This document shows positions 8,201 to 15,687 of a DNA stretch of 19,424 bases, piece after piece (the stretch's first letter is position 1; every line of letters starts with the position of its first letter). Source of the DNA: CALWZE01 sp964645785. GTDB lineage: Bacteria > Bacillota > Clostridia > Oscillospirales > Ruminococcaceae. The notes beneath the pieces are model-generated. The model saw nothing but the letters and a program-made list of their open reading frames with translations. It was not told the DNA's origin and ran no database searches. The stretch lies in contig CAZYAV010000044.1 of assembly GCA_964645785.1 (NCBI GenBank), positions 1 through 19,424 on the forward strand, in the 5' to 3' direction. The position numbers were made by a program, and so were the translations under genes.

Positions 8201-8861
8201 CCTGCGCGAGGGCGAGGAAGGTCTCCGCCTTTTCGCTTTGTTCGCGCAGCGGTTCGATCCGCTGCTCCATCACGTCCAGAATATCCCGCAGCCGGGAGAG
8301 GTTATCCTGCGCCGCATCCAGCTTTTTCGCCGCCTCGTTTTTGCGGAAGCGGTATTTCGCGATGCCGGACGCCTCCTCAAACAGCTCGCGGCGATCGTCG
8401 CTTTTGGCCGAGACAATCTCGGCGATTTTGCCCTGGGATATGATGGAATACCCGTCCTTGCCCAGCCCCGTGTCCATGAACATCTCGCGCACGTCCCGCA
8501 GCCGTACCGGCGAGCCGTTGACGATATATTCGCTGTCCCCGCTGCGGTAATAGCGCCGGGTCACGACGATTTCCGCCCCGACGTCCGCAATCCGCCCGTC
8601 CGCATTGTCCAGGCAAAGGGACACCTGCGCATAGCCCATCGGCTTGCGCAGCTGGGTGCCGCCGAACACGACGTCCTCCATCTTTCCGCCGCGCAGCGAC
8701 TTGCTCGACTGCTCGCCCAGCACCCATTTGATTGCGTCGGACAGGTTGCTTTTCCCGCTCCCGTTCGGGCCGACGACCCCTGTGTATCCCTCCTCGAACG
8801 TGACCCGCGTCCTGTCGGGGAAGGATTTGAATCCCTGAATTTCCAGATATTTTAAATGCAA
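5295..8861 (-). CDS. smc: Chromosome segregation protein SMC
   Basis: 1188 residues, the standard bacterial SMC length. It forms the ring ATPase that works with ScpA/ScpB to compact and align newly copied DNA. Order: Walker A GPNGSGKS (31-38), long coiled coil to about residue 500, the hinge around 500-680 (GVVGTVASLLSV through the INAGGSYTGGSS block), a second coiled coil, then the C-motif LSGGEQALVAIALYF and Walker B FCVLDEIDSALDE. The start is TTG at 8861, giving (M)HLKYLEIQGFKSF, exactly where SMC proteins begin. AAGGAG lies nine bases upstream and no in-frame ATG is close. A 369-base spacer precedes it. A 3.4-kb open frame on the opposite strand is a shadow. Confidence 0.98.
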   Translation of the reverse strand: MHLKYLEIQGFKSFPDRTRVTFEEGYTGVVGPNGSGKSNLSDAIKWVLGEQSSKSLRGGKMEDVVFGGTQLRKPMGYAQVSLCLDNADGRIADVGAEIVVTRRYYRSGDSEYIVNGSPVRLRDVREMFMDTGLGKDGYSIISQGKIAEIVSAKSDDRRELFEEASGIAKYRFRKNEAAKKLDAAQDNLSRLRDILDVMEQRIEPLREQSEKAETFLALAQERKGLEITLYCDTIDRSRENLRRQDDKLEIARQDYARAEQGLEEMTARTEQLGEDNRRRNVEIEQFNSDIFSLNEQIAALESEIAVGRNDASHASGQIAELEARIRALSESDEEIERQIAEKETQAVQKGESLAQAGREIARAQQGLDELVSAAALRDKSRADTARRLSGLQAELTEQRVARVGAESASQTLGARARAIEEQLPALRERRAAADAELRENQAYLEAVRGDISDCENRIRGYSMKLTSRTDKLDAQQAELARRSGEISEITHKISVLQDMEKNMEGFQHSVRRVAEAAASHRLRGVVGTVASLLSVRRGCELAVETALGAAAQNIVVEDERAAKDAIAFLKDARAGRATFLPLDTIKPGRFDGEDCLQDSGVVGLASALVSCDARYQTVVSYLLGRIVVAEELNSASALARKLRYRYRIVTMDGQVINAGGSYTGGSSSRQAGLFGRKVEIEQLEARAAALRQEMRGAEEACESLKAEAAALEAEITAINSDLITHNEDRVRVEEQLVRQQQEADGLAESLEAAQRELAQIEAQRAEKESVIREGGARAELLAAEIARLESDAGEEDKTEDDFLRRRAELAELISQKRIEQAELQKDVEALAAAAESLRGRKSESGDAAAGLAAAVENLRRAAAQAEQLTAEKAALAQTLRAQIAARRADIERTAAARTETERQINELRAQYAGQTRQREEIGRELSRLEERKNALTAEFDATVAKLWEEYEMTQKEAQGFCVPFDSITELRAQVAGVRAKIRALGTVNVAAIEEYKQVTAQWQQLTAQVGDVERSKEELLRLIAELESEMRVLFTASFSEISRHFRQIFVELFGGGQANLSLTDGENVLESGIEIDVQPPGKVIKNLSALSGGEQALVAIALYFSILAVNPSPFCVLDEIDSALDESNVNRFAAYLARVAAHTQIIAITHRRGTMESADVLYGVTMQEEGVSKVLKLGIEEAQLVISK

Positions 8862-9230
8862 ATTTCAGTTGCTCCTTGGCTTTTGTTTCACCGTCATTTT
8901 CAAGCTTATCGGATTCCGCTTCCCGCGTCCTGCCGGTTTATGCATATTCGCCGGGTCTGTCTGCGGCGGCGGATTGCAGACGCCCCGGCGTCCGTCCCGC
9001 AGCGCGCCGCCTGCCAAAAAAGCAGGGCGCCCCGCGCATCGACCGGCCTGCTGCGGAATTCACGCGCTCCCCCGCGCGGCGCACTGTAATCCGCCGGTCA
9101 TCCGGCCGCCGCAAGTCCATCCAAGAGCGGCCGCCGCGCCCGCGCCAGTCCGGGAAGAGGCTCCGCCAGCCTTGCGCCGTGCGCGTAAACTCGCAGCGCC
9201 AAGCCCGCCCCAAAAAAGCCGCCCCGGGCT
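8862..9230. other. 369-base non-coding spacer between the radical SAM gene and smc
   Basis: No credible gene on either strand: open frames here are low-complexity Arg/Pro/Gly shadows. At the upstream (right) end is a candidate terminator of the radical SAM gene (9211-9231). Near 9010-9026 is a second small inverted repeat, CCTGC and GCAGG around an A6 loop (plus strand). The last about 60 bases before smc are less GC-rich and end in the smc ribosome binding site (AAGGAG). I could not pick out a convincing -35/-10 pair, although a promoter for smc is expected here. The spacer could also carry a structured leader or small RNA. Nothing in it matches a family I recognise. Confidence 0.6.
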
Positions 9231-9231
9231 T
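9211..9231 (-). terminator. Candidate intrinsic terminator after the radical SAM gene
   Basis: Minus-strand AAGCC-CGGGGC-GGCTT followed by a run of T (six in total, two of them in the stem). The stem starts at the stop codon itself. It is short (5 bp), so strength is uncertain. Confidence 0.5.
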
Positions 9232-10277
9232 CAGTCCGCCCGCGCCGGGGGCTTGTCCGCATTCGCCGTGCCCGCGGGCTGCACCGTCCCCGGCGGAACC
9301 GCCGCGTCCGCAGCCACGCGCAGGCATATACCGCGCCCGGCGAACCAGGCCGCGTTCATCCGCCCGTGGCCGACCGCCCGGCTCACGTCCGCCGGGTTGA
9401 CCAGCGCCCGCAGGCTCGCTGCGCCCGGCTCGGCCAGCGCGGCCAGCTGCCGCCGGAACAGCAGCGACTGCGCAATTTCCCCGAAAGCGGGGTGCTCAGG
9501 CCCTGCGACCGCGCCCGCCCGCAGGCTCTCGTCGCTGTGCAGACCCGCGCGGATCACCCGCACCCCCGCGCGCCCGAACAGCTCCAGCAGCCCGGCCGTA
9601 ATCCCGGCCGCGGCCTCCACCGTCAGCGGGGTATAGCTGCCCGCGCGGTACAACGCGCAAAGCGGGGTGTTTTCCACTACGATTGTCGGGTAGATTCGCA
9701 CCGTATCAGGCGCAAGCGCCGCCAGCTGCGCCGCCGTTTTATGCGCGGCGGCCGCCGGGTCGTCCTCGCCGTACAGGCCGATCATCATCTGCAAGCCCAG
9801 CTCAAAGCCGGCCGGGTGGGCTTTGATCCGCCCTGCGGCAGCCTCGACATCCGCCGCCGTGTGCCCCCGCCGGTTGAGCCGCAGAACCCGGTCGTCCATG
9901 CTCTGCGCGCCCAGTTCGATCGCCGTCACACCGTGCGCGGCCAGAAAGCCGAGGGTTTCGGCGTCCACCGCGTCCGGCCGGGTGGACAGCCGGATCCCGA
10001 CCGCCCTGCCCGCGCGAACAAAGGGGAGCGCCGCATCCAGCAGCCCGCTTTGCAGCGCGCGGTCAACCGCGGTGAAGCTGCCGCCGAAAAAGGCAATTTC
10101 GGTGCGGCCGCACGCCGGGTCTCCCGACGGCGGCAGCGCCTGCGCGCACTGCGCGCGCACCGCCTGCGGCGTCGGAGCCTCCGGCGCGCCCGAGATGCGG
10201 TGCTGGTTGCAGAACAGGCACCGGTTTGGGCACCCGGCGTGCGGCACAAAAAACGCGATGTTTGCGTGCCGCTTCAC
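9231..10277 (-). CDS. Elp3-like radical SAM protein
   Basis: 348 residues. The radical SAM cluster motif is C16-x3-C20-x2-C23 (GCPNRCLFCNQ), followed by EIAFFGGSFTAV near residues 60-71 (the GGE-like SAM-binding strand) and the ELGAQSMDDRVLRLNRRGHT block near 140-160. The last of these is a hallmark of Elp3/YhcC-type radical SAM enzymes. The acetyltransferase domain of true Elp3 is absent. Genes of this family occur between rnc and smc in many Clostridia, and the reaction is unknown. The start is GTG at 10277, overlapping the rnc stop in GTGA. No strong Shine-Dalgarno is present, so translation probably depends on rnc. The C-terminal about 25 residues are Ala/Pro-rich and probably not structured. 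Confidence 0.88.
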   Translation of the reverse strand: MKRHANIAFFVPHAGCPNRCLFCNQHRISGAPEAPTPQAVRAQCAQALPPSGDPACGRTEIAFFGGSFTAVDRALQSGLLDAALPFVRAGRAVGIRLSTRPDAVDAETLGFLAAHGVTAIELGAQSMDDRVLRLNRRGHTAADVEAAAGRIKAHPAGFELGLQMMIGLYGEDDPAAAAHKTAAQLAALAPDTVRIYPTIVVENTPLCALYRAGSYTPLTVEAAAGITAGLLELFGRAGVRVIRAGLHSDESLRAGAVAGPEHPAFGEIAQSLLFRRQLAALAEPGAASLRALVNPADVSRAVGHGRMNAAWFAGRGICLRVAADAAVPPGTVQPAGTANADKPPARAD

Positions 10278-10945
10278 AGCCCCATCAGGCTGAGCGCCTC
10301 TTTTGCGGCGTTCTGTTCGGCCTGCTTTTTGCTGTGCCCGCTGCCCCTGCCGATGACGTTGGAATTGAGATGCACCTCAAAGGTGAAGGTCTTGTTGTGA
10401 TCCGGGCCGCTCTCCTCCACAAGGACATAGCGTACCCGCTCCTCGGGATTCTGCTGGATAATCTCCTGCAGCTCGGTCTTGTAATCCCGCGGGTTTTCGG
10501 CCTGCTCGTCGTGCTCCTCGATAAACCGCATAACAAAGAATTTCGCGGGGGTCATGCCGCCGTCCAGAAAGATGGCGGCAATCAGCGCCTCAAACCCGTC
10601 CGCAAGGATGGACGGCCGGTTTGCACCGCCGCCCTTTGCCTCTCCCCGGCCAAGCTTGATAAACTCACCCAGGCCGATTTCCCGCGCGTAGGCGGCCAGC
10701 GCGTCCTCGCACACCAGCGCGGCGCGGCGCTTGGTCAGCTCCCCCTCCGGCAGGCTGGGCTGCTTGGTGAACAGGTGCTCGGACACAATCACCGACAGCA
10801 CCGAATCGCCCAGGAACTCCAGCCGCTCGTTGCAGGCTATCCGCCCCATGCCGTGCTCGTTCGCATAGCTGGAATGGGTCAGCGCCTCGTCCAGCAGACC
10901 CGCGTCCCCGAACGCGTATCCGATTTTCTGTTCAATCTCTTTCAT
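10274..10945 (-). CDS. rnc: Ribonuclease III
   Basis: 223 residues. Double-strand-specific endonuclease for rRNA processing and mRNA or antisense turnover. The RNase III signature NERLEFLGDS is at about residues 39-48 (catalytic Glu43 and Asp47). The second catalytic pair lies in ADGFEALIAAIFLDGG (Asp116, Glu119). The C-terminal dsRNA-binding domain begins with DYKTELQEIIQQ and ends with SKKQAEQNAAKEAL. I chose ATG 10945 because AGGGGAG lies six bases upstream and the protein then begins MKEIEQKIGYAF like its relatives. A longer frame exists to 10978 but adds an unconserved Gly/Glu stretch. It overlaps the following radical SAM gene by four bases. Confidence 0.97.
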   Translation of the reverse strand: MKEIEQKIGYAFGDAGLLDEALTHSSYANEHGMGRIACNERLEFLGDSVLSVIVSEHLFTKQPSLPEGELTKRRAALVCEDALAAYAREIGLGEFIKLGRGEAKGGGANRPSILADGFEALIAAIFLDGGMTPAKFFVMRFIEEHDEQAENPRDYKTELQEIIQQNPEERVRYVLVEESGPDHNKTFTFEVHLNSNVIGRGSGHSKKQAEQNAAKEALSLMGL

Positions 10946-11134
10946 ACCACTCTCCCCTTCTTCGCGTCCGCCGGCCAAATAGGCTCCCGGATACGGCGGC
11001 CAGCCGCCGCGCCGCAGGCAGCCCGGCGAAGCCGGAACGCGCTGCGCTGCACCGCACCGCCCGCACGGGCTGCAGTGTCCGGCCGGTTCCCGCCTGTTTC
11101 CTGGATGAAGCCGGCCTCCCCAATGCCGGGCGGC
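10946..11134. other. 189-base GC-rich structured spacer between plsX and rnc (no acpP)
   Basis: No gene of credible composition is present. In many bacteria acpP lies here, but there is no acyl-carrier DSL motif in any frame and the gap is too short for a typical acpP. Inverted repeats are visible: CGGCGG-CCAG-CCGCCG at 10994-11009, and CCGGC-GAA-GCCGG just to its right. No U-run follows either, so they are not clear terminators. The rnc ribosome binding site is at the left end. Confidence 0.6.
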
Positions 11135-12148
11135 TCAGCTCTCCTGCTCCGCCTTACACGGCGCGCTGCCGAGCATTTCCGTCAGCGCCTCGGTCACCCC
11201 CGACCGGCTCCAGTCGATCGCCTGCCGAACGGCGTTTTTGACCGCCTCCGCGTTCGAGCTGCCGTGCGCCTTGACCACTGGCTTTTGCAGCCCGATGATC
11301 GGCGCGCCGCCGTATTTTGTGTAATCCATTTTGTTTTTGAACGCGCGCAGGCCGGGCTTGAGCACCGCCGCGGCCAGCTTGCTCGCCGTGCTGCGGTAAA
11401 ACACCTCTTTGAGCATGGACATCAGCGCGCCGGCCAGTCCCTCGGTCAGCTTGAGGATGACGTTGCCTGTGAACCCGTCCGCGACGATGACGTCAAAATC
11501 GCCGCCGGGCACATCCCTGCCCTCGGCGTTGCCCGCAAAATTGATCGCCCCGTTTTCCGCCAGCAGCTTATAGGCCTCCTGCTGCAGCGGGGTGCCCTTG
11601 CTGTCCTCCGCGCCGTTGTTGACAAGGCCGACCCGCGGCCTGTCGTAGCCCATGACCTTTTCCATATACACCGAACCCATCACCGCGAACTGATTGAGCA
11701 TTTCGGGGCGGCACTCGGCGTTTGCCCCGCAGTCGATGAGCAGATACGGCTTTTTGGCGCTGGGGATCACCGTGCAAAGCGCGGGGCGCTTGACCCCCCT
11801 GATCCGCTTGACAATCATGGTGGCGCCCATGAGCGCCGCGCCGGTCGGCCCCGCCGTGACAAACGCGTCCGCCCGGCCGTCCGCGACCGCGCGCAGGCCG
11901 ACCCCCATCGAGCTGTCCGCCTTGGCCTTGAGCACCGCGCGAGCCTCGTCGTGCATCTCCATGACCGACTGCGCGTCCAGAATCTCGATGCCCACAAGGT
12001 CGATGCCATTTTGCGCGGCGCAGGCGCGGATTGCCTCCGCATTGCCCGAAAGCGCCAGCTGCTCCCCGTATTCCTTTGCAAGCACGGCGCCCTTCAGCAT
12101 CTCGAGCGGGGCGTTGTCCCCGCCAAACGCGTCAATTACAATTTTCAT
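11135..12148 (-). CDS. plsX: Phosphate acyltransferase PlsX
   Basis: 337 residues. PlsX makes acyl-phosphate from acyl-ACP, which PlsY then uses to start phospholipid synthesis. It is a peripheral membrane enzyme. The N-terminus MKIVIDAFGGDNAP is characteristic, as are the middle block GPTGAALMGATMIVKRIRGVKRPAL, the ID-C-GAN-E segment, the VNNG-E-SKGTPLQQEAYKLL region and the VADGFTGNVILKLTEG motif near residue 230. The start ATG 12148 has GGAGGAG seven bases upstream. A longer open frame upstream only shadows trmFO. The gene overlaps the end of trmFO by 17 bases, so translation is probably coupled. Confidence 0.97.
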   Translation of the reverse strand: MKIVIDAFGGDNAPLEMLKGAVLAKEYGEQLALSGNAEAIRACAAQNGIDLVGIEILDAQSVMEMHDEARAVLKAKADSSMGVGLRAVADGRADAFVTAGPTGAALMGATMIVKRIRGVKRPALCTVIPSAKKPYLLIDCGANAECRPEMLNQFAVMGSVYMEKVMGYDRPRVGLVNNGAEDSKGTPLQQEAYKLLAENGAINFAGNAEGRDVPGGDFDVIVADGFTGNVILKLTEGLAGALMSMLKEVFYRSTASKLAAAVLKPGLRAFKNKMDYTKYGGAPIIGLQKPVVKAHGSSNAEAVKNAVRQAIDWSRSGVTEALTEMLGSAPCKAEQES

Positions 12149-13436
12149 TGCTATACTCCTCCATATCCCGCAGGGCGCGCGCGGCCAGCGCCTCATAGCG
12201 CAGCCGTTTGTCCCGAACGGGCTGTTCCAGCGGCGGCAGCACCCCCATGTTGGCGCCCATCGGCTGAAAATCGGCGTTTTCGGCCGTGATGTAGCGCAGC
12301 AGCGCGCCGAGCATCGTCGTTTCGGGCGGCGGCACGCTCTCGCACCCGCACAGCCTGTCGTGCAGGAAGCGCGCCGCGAGAATGCCGCAGCCCGCGCTCT
12401 CCATATAGCCCTCAAAGCCGGTCAGCTGCCCCGCCACAAAGACGTTGGGCGCATTTTTGAGGCTGAGGCAGCGGGTCAGCACCTTTGGCGAATTCAGGAA
12501 GGTGTTGCGGTGCATCACCCCATACCGCGCAAATTCGGCGTTTTCCAGCCCGGGAATCATCGAGAACACCCGCTTCTGCTCCCCAAAGCGCAGGTTGGTC
12601 TGGAAGCCGACGAGGTTGTACATGCTGCCCGCGGCGTTCTCCCGCCGCAGCTGGACGGCCGCCCAGGGGCGCCTGCCTGTGCCGGGGTCGGTCAGCCCCA
12701 CCGGCTTCATCGGCCCGAACCGGATCGCGTCCTTGCCCCGCTTGGCCAGCTTTTCGATGGGCATACAGCCCTCGTAGACCTTGTAATCGAATTCGTGCAC
12801 CGGCGCGCACTGCGCGGTGGTCAGCGCCTGCCAGAACGCCTCGTAGCCCGGCTTGTCAAAATAGCAGTTGAGATAGTCGTCCTCCCCGCGCCCGTACCGG
12901 CTGGCGGCGTGGACGCGGCTGCGGTCGATGCTTTCGGCCGTGACGATGGGCGCGGCCGCGTCGAAGAAGGAGAGCCTGTCCGCCCCGCAAAGCGCGAACA
13001 GCCGCTCGGCGAGCGCGCCCTCGGTCAGCGGCCCGGAGGCGACCAGGGTCGGGATTTCGGGGTCGATGCCGGCCGCCTCCTCGCGGACAATCTCGATGTT
13101 GGGCTGCGATTCGATGCGCGCCGTGACCCCCTGCGAGAACAGGTACCTGTCCACCGCGAGCGCACCGCCCGCCGGCACCGCGCAGCCCGCCGCAACCTCC
13201 AGGCAGACCGAGCCGAGCAGCCGCATCTCGGCCTTGAGCAGCCCGGCCGCGCTGTCGGTGCGCGCCGCCTTGAGCGAGTTGGAGCAGACCAGCTCGGCAA
13301 AGCTGTCCAGCTTATGCGCCGGGCTCTTTTTGACCGGCTTCTGCTCAAACAGGCGAACCCGGTGCCCCAGCCGCGCCAGCGTATACGCCGCCTCGCAGCC
13401 CGCAAGTCCCGCGCCGATTACCCTGACCTCGCTCAT
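12132..13436 (-). CDS. trmFO: Folate-dependent tRNA (uracil-54) C5-methyltransferase TrmFO
   Basis: 434 residues, standard length. TrmFO uses methylenetetrahydrofolate and FADH2 to make ribothymidine at position 54 of tRNA. The N-terminal FAD-binding Rossmann motif is VIGAGLAGCEAA (6-17). Cys51 in LVCSNSLKA and Cys224 in YEGCMPIE match the two functional cysteines described for the Bacillus enzyme (53 and 226). The C-terminal YMESAGCGILAARF helix closes the FAD site. The ATG at 13436 overlaps the topA stop (ATGA). The pair topA-trmFO is conserved in Firmicutes. The next gene, plsX, overlaps its 3' end. Confidence 0.97.
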   Translation of the reverse strand: MSEVRVIGAGLAGCEAAYTLARLGHRVRLFEQKPVKKSPAHKLDSFAELVCSNSLKAARTDSAAGLLKAEMRLLGSVCLEVAAGCAVPAGGALAVDRYLFSQGVTARIESQPNIEIVREEAAGIDPEIPTLVASGPLTEGALAERLFALCGADRLSFFDAAAPIVTAESIDRSRVHAASRYGRGEDDYLNCYFDKPGYEAFWQALTTAQCAPVHEFDYKVYEGCMPIEKLAKRGKDAIRFGPMKPVGLTDPGTGRRPWAAVQLRRENAAGSMYNLVGFQTNLRFGEQKRVFSMIPGLENAEFARYGVMHRNTFLNSPKVLTRCLSLKNAPNVFVAGQLTGFEGYMESAGCGILAARFLHDRLCGCESVPPPETTMLGALLRYITAENADFQPMGANMGVLPPLEQPVRDKRLRYEALAARALRDMEEYSNENCN

Positions 13437-15526
13437 TTCTCCAGTTCCCTGCGGTAGCCGCAGCCCTCGTCGATGCAGTAGAGATAGGGCGATTTACCCT
13501 TCTTTTTGAACAGGCTCTTGCCGCATTTGGGGCACAGCTCGGCGCTCGGCTCGTCCCAGCTCATAAAGCCGCAGGCCGTCCCCTTCTCGCACGCGTAGAA
13601 GATGCGCCCCTTCTGGCTTTTGCGCTGCACGATTTTGCCGCCGCACTTCGGGCATTTGCCCGGCGTCTCCACCACGATTTTTTTGGTATTGCGGCATTCC
13701 GGGAAGCCCGGACAGGCGAGGAATTTGCCGTAGCGCCCCATCTTGATGACCATCCGGCGCCCGCATTTTTCGCAGATGACGTCCGTCTCCTCCTCGGGCA
13801 CCTTGATGCGCTGGCCATCGAGGGTTTCCTCCGCCTTTTTGAGGGTTTTGGCAAAATCCTTATAGAATTTGTCCAGCGTCTTGACCCAGTCCGCCTTGCC
13901 TTCCTCGATTTTGTCCAGATTCTTCTCCATCCCCGCGCTGAACTTCTCGTCCACGATGTTGGGGAACTGGGAAATCATCAGGTCGGTCACCACAATCCCG
14001 AGCGGGGTCGGCTTGAGCGACTTCTGCTCCCGCTCGACATAGCCGCGGTCGATGATGGTGCTGATAATCGGCGCGTAGGTCGACGGGCGGCCGATCCCGT
14101 TCTCCTCCAGAATCTTAATCAGGCTCGCCTCGGTGAACCGCATGGGCGGCTGGGTGAATTTCTGGGCGCTTCGGATCTCCTTTCTGAGCAGCTGGGTGTC
14201 GGTTTTGAGCACCGGCAGCGCGGTGGGCGCGTCCTCCTTTTCATCGGTCGACACCTCGTACAGCACCGTGAAGCCGTCGAACGCGACATTGTAGCCGCTT
14301 GCGCGGAACAGGTAATCCCCCGCCTCGATGTTGACCGTGACCGTGTTCATCTGCTGGTCGGTCATCCGGCTGGCGATAAACCGCTCCCAGATCAGCTTAT
14401 ACAGCTTGAACTGGTCGGCGGTCAGCGAGGCCTTCGCCTGCTCCGGGGTCAGCTCGATGACCGTCGGGCGGATTGCCTCGTGCGCGTCCTGCACCTGTGA
14501 GGCCGCCTTGCGCTTGTAGCTCCGCTGCCCGTGATAGAGGTATTTTTCGCCGTAATGCGCCCCGATAAACGCCGCCGCCGCGTTGACCGCGTCGTCCGCG
14601 ACCCGCAACGAGTCGGTGCGCATATAGGTGATGAGGCCGATCTGCCCCATCCCCTCGATCTCGACCCCCTCGTACAGCTCCTGCGCCGCGCGCATGGTGC
14701 GCCGGGCGGTGAAGCCCAGCTTGCGCGACGCGTCCTGCTGCAGCGTGGAGGTGATGAACGGCGGTTCCGGCGTGCGCTTGCGGGTGCCGGTTTTGACGTC
14801 GGTGATGACGAACTCGGCGTCCTCCAGCCCGGCCAGCACCTGCCTGCACTGCGCCTCGTTCTCGATTTTGAATTCGCCCTGCTCATCCTTTTTGGCGCGC
14901 AGCCGGGCGGTAAAGGTTTTCTGGCTGCCGGCGGGGCGCAGCACCGCGTCGACCGTCCAGAACTCCTCGGGCACAAACGCCTCGATTGACCGCTCCTTAT
15001 CCACAATCAGCCGCACCGCGACGCTCTGCACCCGCCCGGCGGACAGGCCGCGGCGGATCTTGCGCCACAGGAACGGGCTGAGCTTGTAGCCGACGATTCT
15101 GTCCAGGATGCGCCGCGCCTGCTGGGAATTGACAAGGTCGCTGTCAATCGTGCGCGGCGCGGCCATGCCGTTCCGGATGCCCTTTTGGGTGATTTCGCCG
15201 AAGGTGACCCGGTTTTTCTCGTCGGTCGGCAGGTTCAGGATGTGCGCGAGGTGCCAGGAGATCGCCTCCCCCTCGCGGTCCGGGTCGGTTGCGAGAAAGA
15301 CCTCGTCGCTCTTGGCGGCCGCGGCCTTCAGCTCCTTGATGAGCTTCTCCTTGCCGCTGATGTTGAGATACTGCGGCTTGAAGTCCTTGTCCACATTGAC
15401 GCCGAGCGAGCTTTGGGGCAGGTCGCGCACATGACCCATCGAGGCCATGACCTCATAATCCTTGCCCAGGTATTTTTTGATGGTCTTGGCCTTTGCAGGC
15501 GACTCGACAATCACTAATTTTGACAT
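13433..15526 (-). CDS. topA: DNA topoisomerase I
   Basis: 697 residues. Type IA enzyme that relaxes negative supercoils. The Toprim domain starts at SKLVIVESPAKAKTI with Glu8 and the acidic triad D81-P-D83-R-E85. The catalytic tyrosine is Tyr301 in GLITYMRTDS. The C-terminus (about 583-697) holds three zinc-ribbon units: CEKC with CPGFPEC, CPKC with CEKGTAC, and CPKC with CIDEGC. All four cysteines are present in each. ATG at 15526. AAAGGTG lies ten bases upstream and GAGG lies closer. It follows dprA after a repeat-containing 161-base gap and overlaps trmFO by four bases. Confidence 0.98.
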   Translation of the reverse strand: MSKLVIVESPAKAKTIKKYLGKDYEVMASMGHVRDLPQSSLGVNVDKDFKPQYLNISGKEKLIKELKAAAAKSDEVFLATDPDREGEAISWHLAHILNLPTDEKNRVTFGEITQKGIRNGMAAPRTIDSDLVNSQQARRILDRIVGYKLSPFLWRKIRRGLSAGRVQSVAVRLIVDKERSIEAFVPEEFWTVDAVLRPAGSQKTFTARLRAKKDEQGEFKIENEAQCRQVLAGLEDAEFVITDVKTGTRKRTPEPPFITSTLQQDASRKLGFTARRTMRAAQELYEGVEIEGMGQIGLITYMRTDSLRVADDAVNAAAAFIGAHYGEKYLYHGQRSYKRKAASQVQDAHEAIRPTVIELTPEQAKASLTADQFKLYKLIWERFIASRMTDQQMNTVTVNIEAGDYLFRASGYNVAFDGFTVLYEVSTDEKEDAPTALPVLKTDTQLLRKEIRSAQKFTQPPMRFTEASLIKILEENGIGRPSTYAPIISTIIDRGYVEREQKSLKPTPLGIVVTDLMISQFPNIVDEKFSAGMEKNLDKIEEGKADWVKTLDKFYKDFAKTLKKAEETLDGQRIKVPEEETDVICEKCGRRMVIKMGRYGKFLACPGFPECRNTKKIVVETPGKCPKCGGKIVQRKSQKGRIFYACEKGTACGFMSWDEPSAELCPKCGKSLFKKKGKSPYLYCIDEGCGYRRELEK

Positions 15527-15687
15527 ATCCTCTTTACACCTTTTACAAAAAATCTATACTGTCCGTCCGCGGCGCCGCTCCCGTTTGCCCGGACGCCGGC
15601 GGGAGCCGAGCCCGGACGAGCCCGTCCGGCAGCTTCTGCCCGGACGCCGGCGGCATTTCCGCCCTGCATCCGCGGGCTGCCCCGCCG
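15527..15687. other. 161-base dprA-topA spacer with repeated GCCCGGACG units
   Basis: A 17-base direct repeat (TGCCCGGACGCCGGCGG) occurs at 15586-15602 and 15637-15653. Between the copies, 15612-15629 forms a perfect 7-bp hairpin, CCGGACG-AGCC-CGTCCGG, that carries the same GCCCGGACG core. The 50 bases before topA turn AT-rich and hold the ribosome binding region, with TATAGAT as a possible but unsupported -10 element. No coding potential is seen. Confidence 0.6.

Noticed and set aside
5412..8855. Plus-strand open frame of 1147 codons opposite smc
   Set aside because: It mirrors the smc coding frame in GC-rich DNA, is Arg/Leu/Gly/Pro-rich, has no recognisable domain, and smc itself is certain.
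8938..9327. Minus-strand 129-codon open frame in the spacer before smc
   Set aside because: Low-complexity Arg/Gly/Ala composition, overlaps the end of the radical SAM gene in another frame, and has no Shine-Dalgarno or family likeness.
10946..10978. Longer rnc start at 10978
   Set aside because: It adds an unconserved Gly/Glu stretch and would place the good Shine-Dalgarno inside the gene.
10226..12289. Plus-strand open frame of 687 codons opposite rnc and plsX
   Set aside because: Antisense shadow that runs across a non-coding spacer and has biased His/Arg/Gln content.
12149..12415. N-terminal extension of plsX
   Set aside because: The conserved protein begins at MKIVIDAFGGDNAP with a strong Shine-Dalgarno; the upstream part lies over trmFO in another frame.
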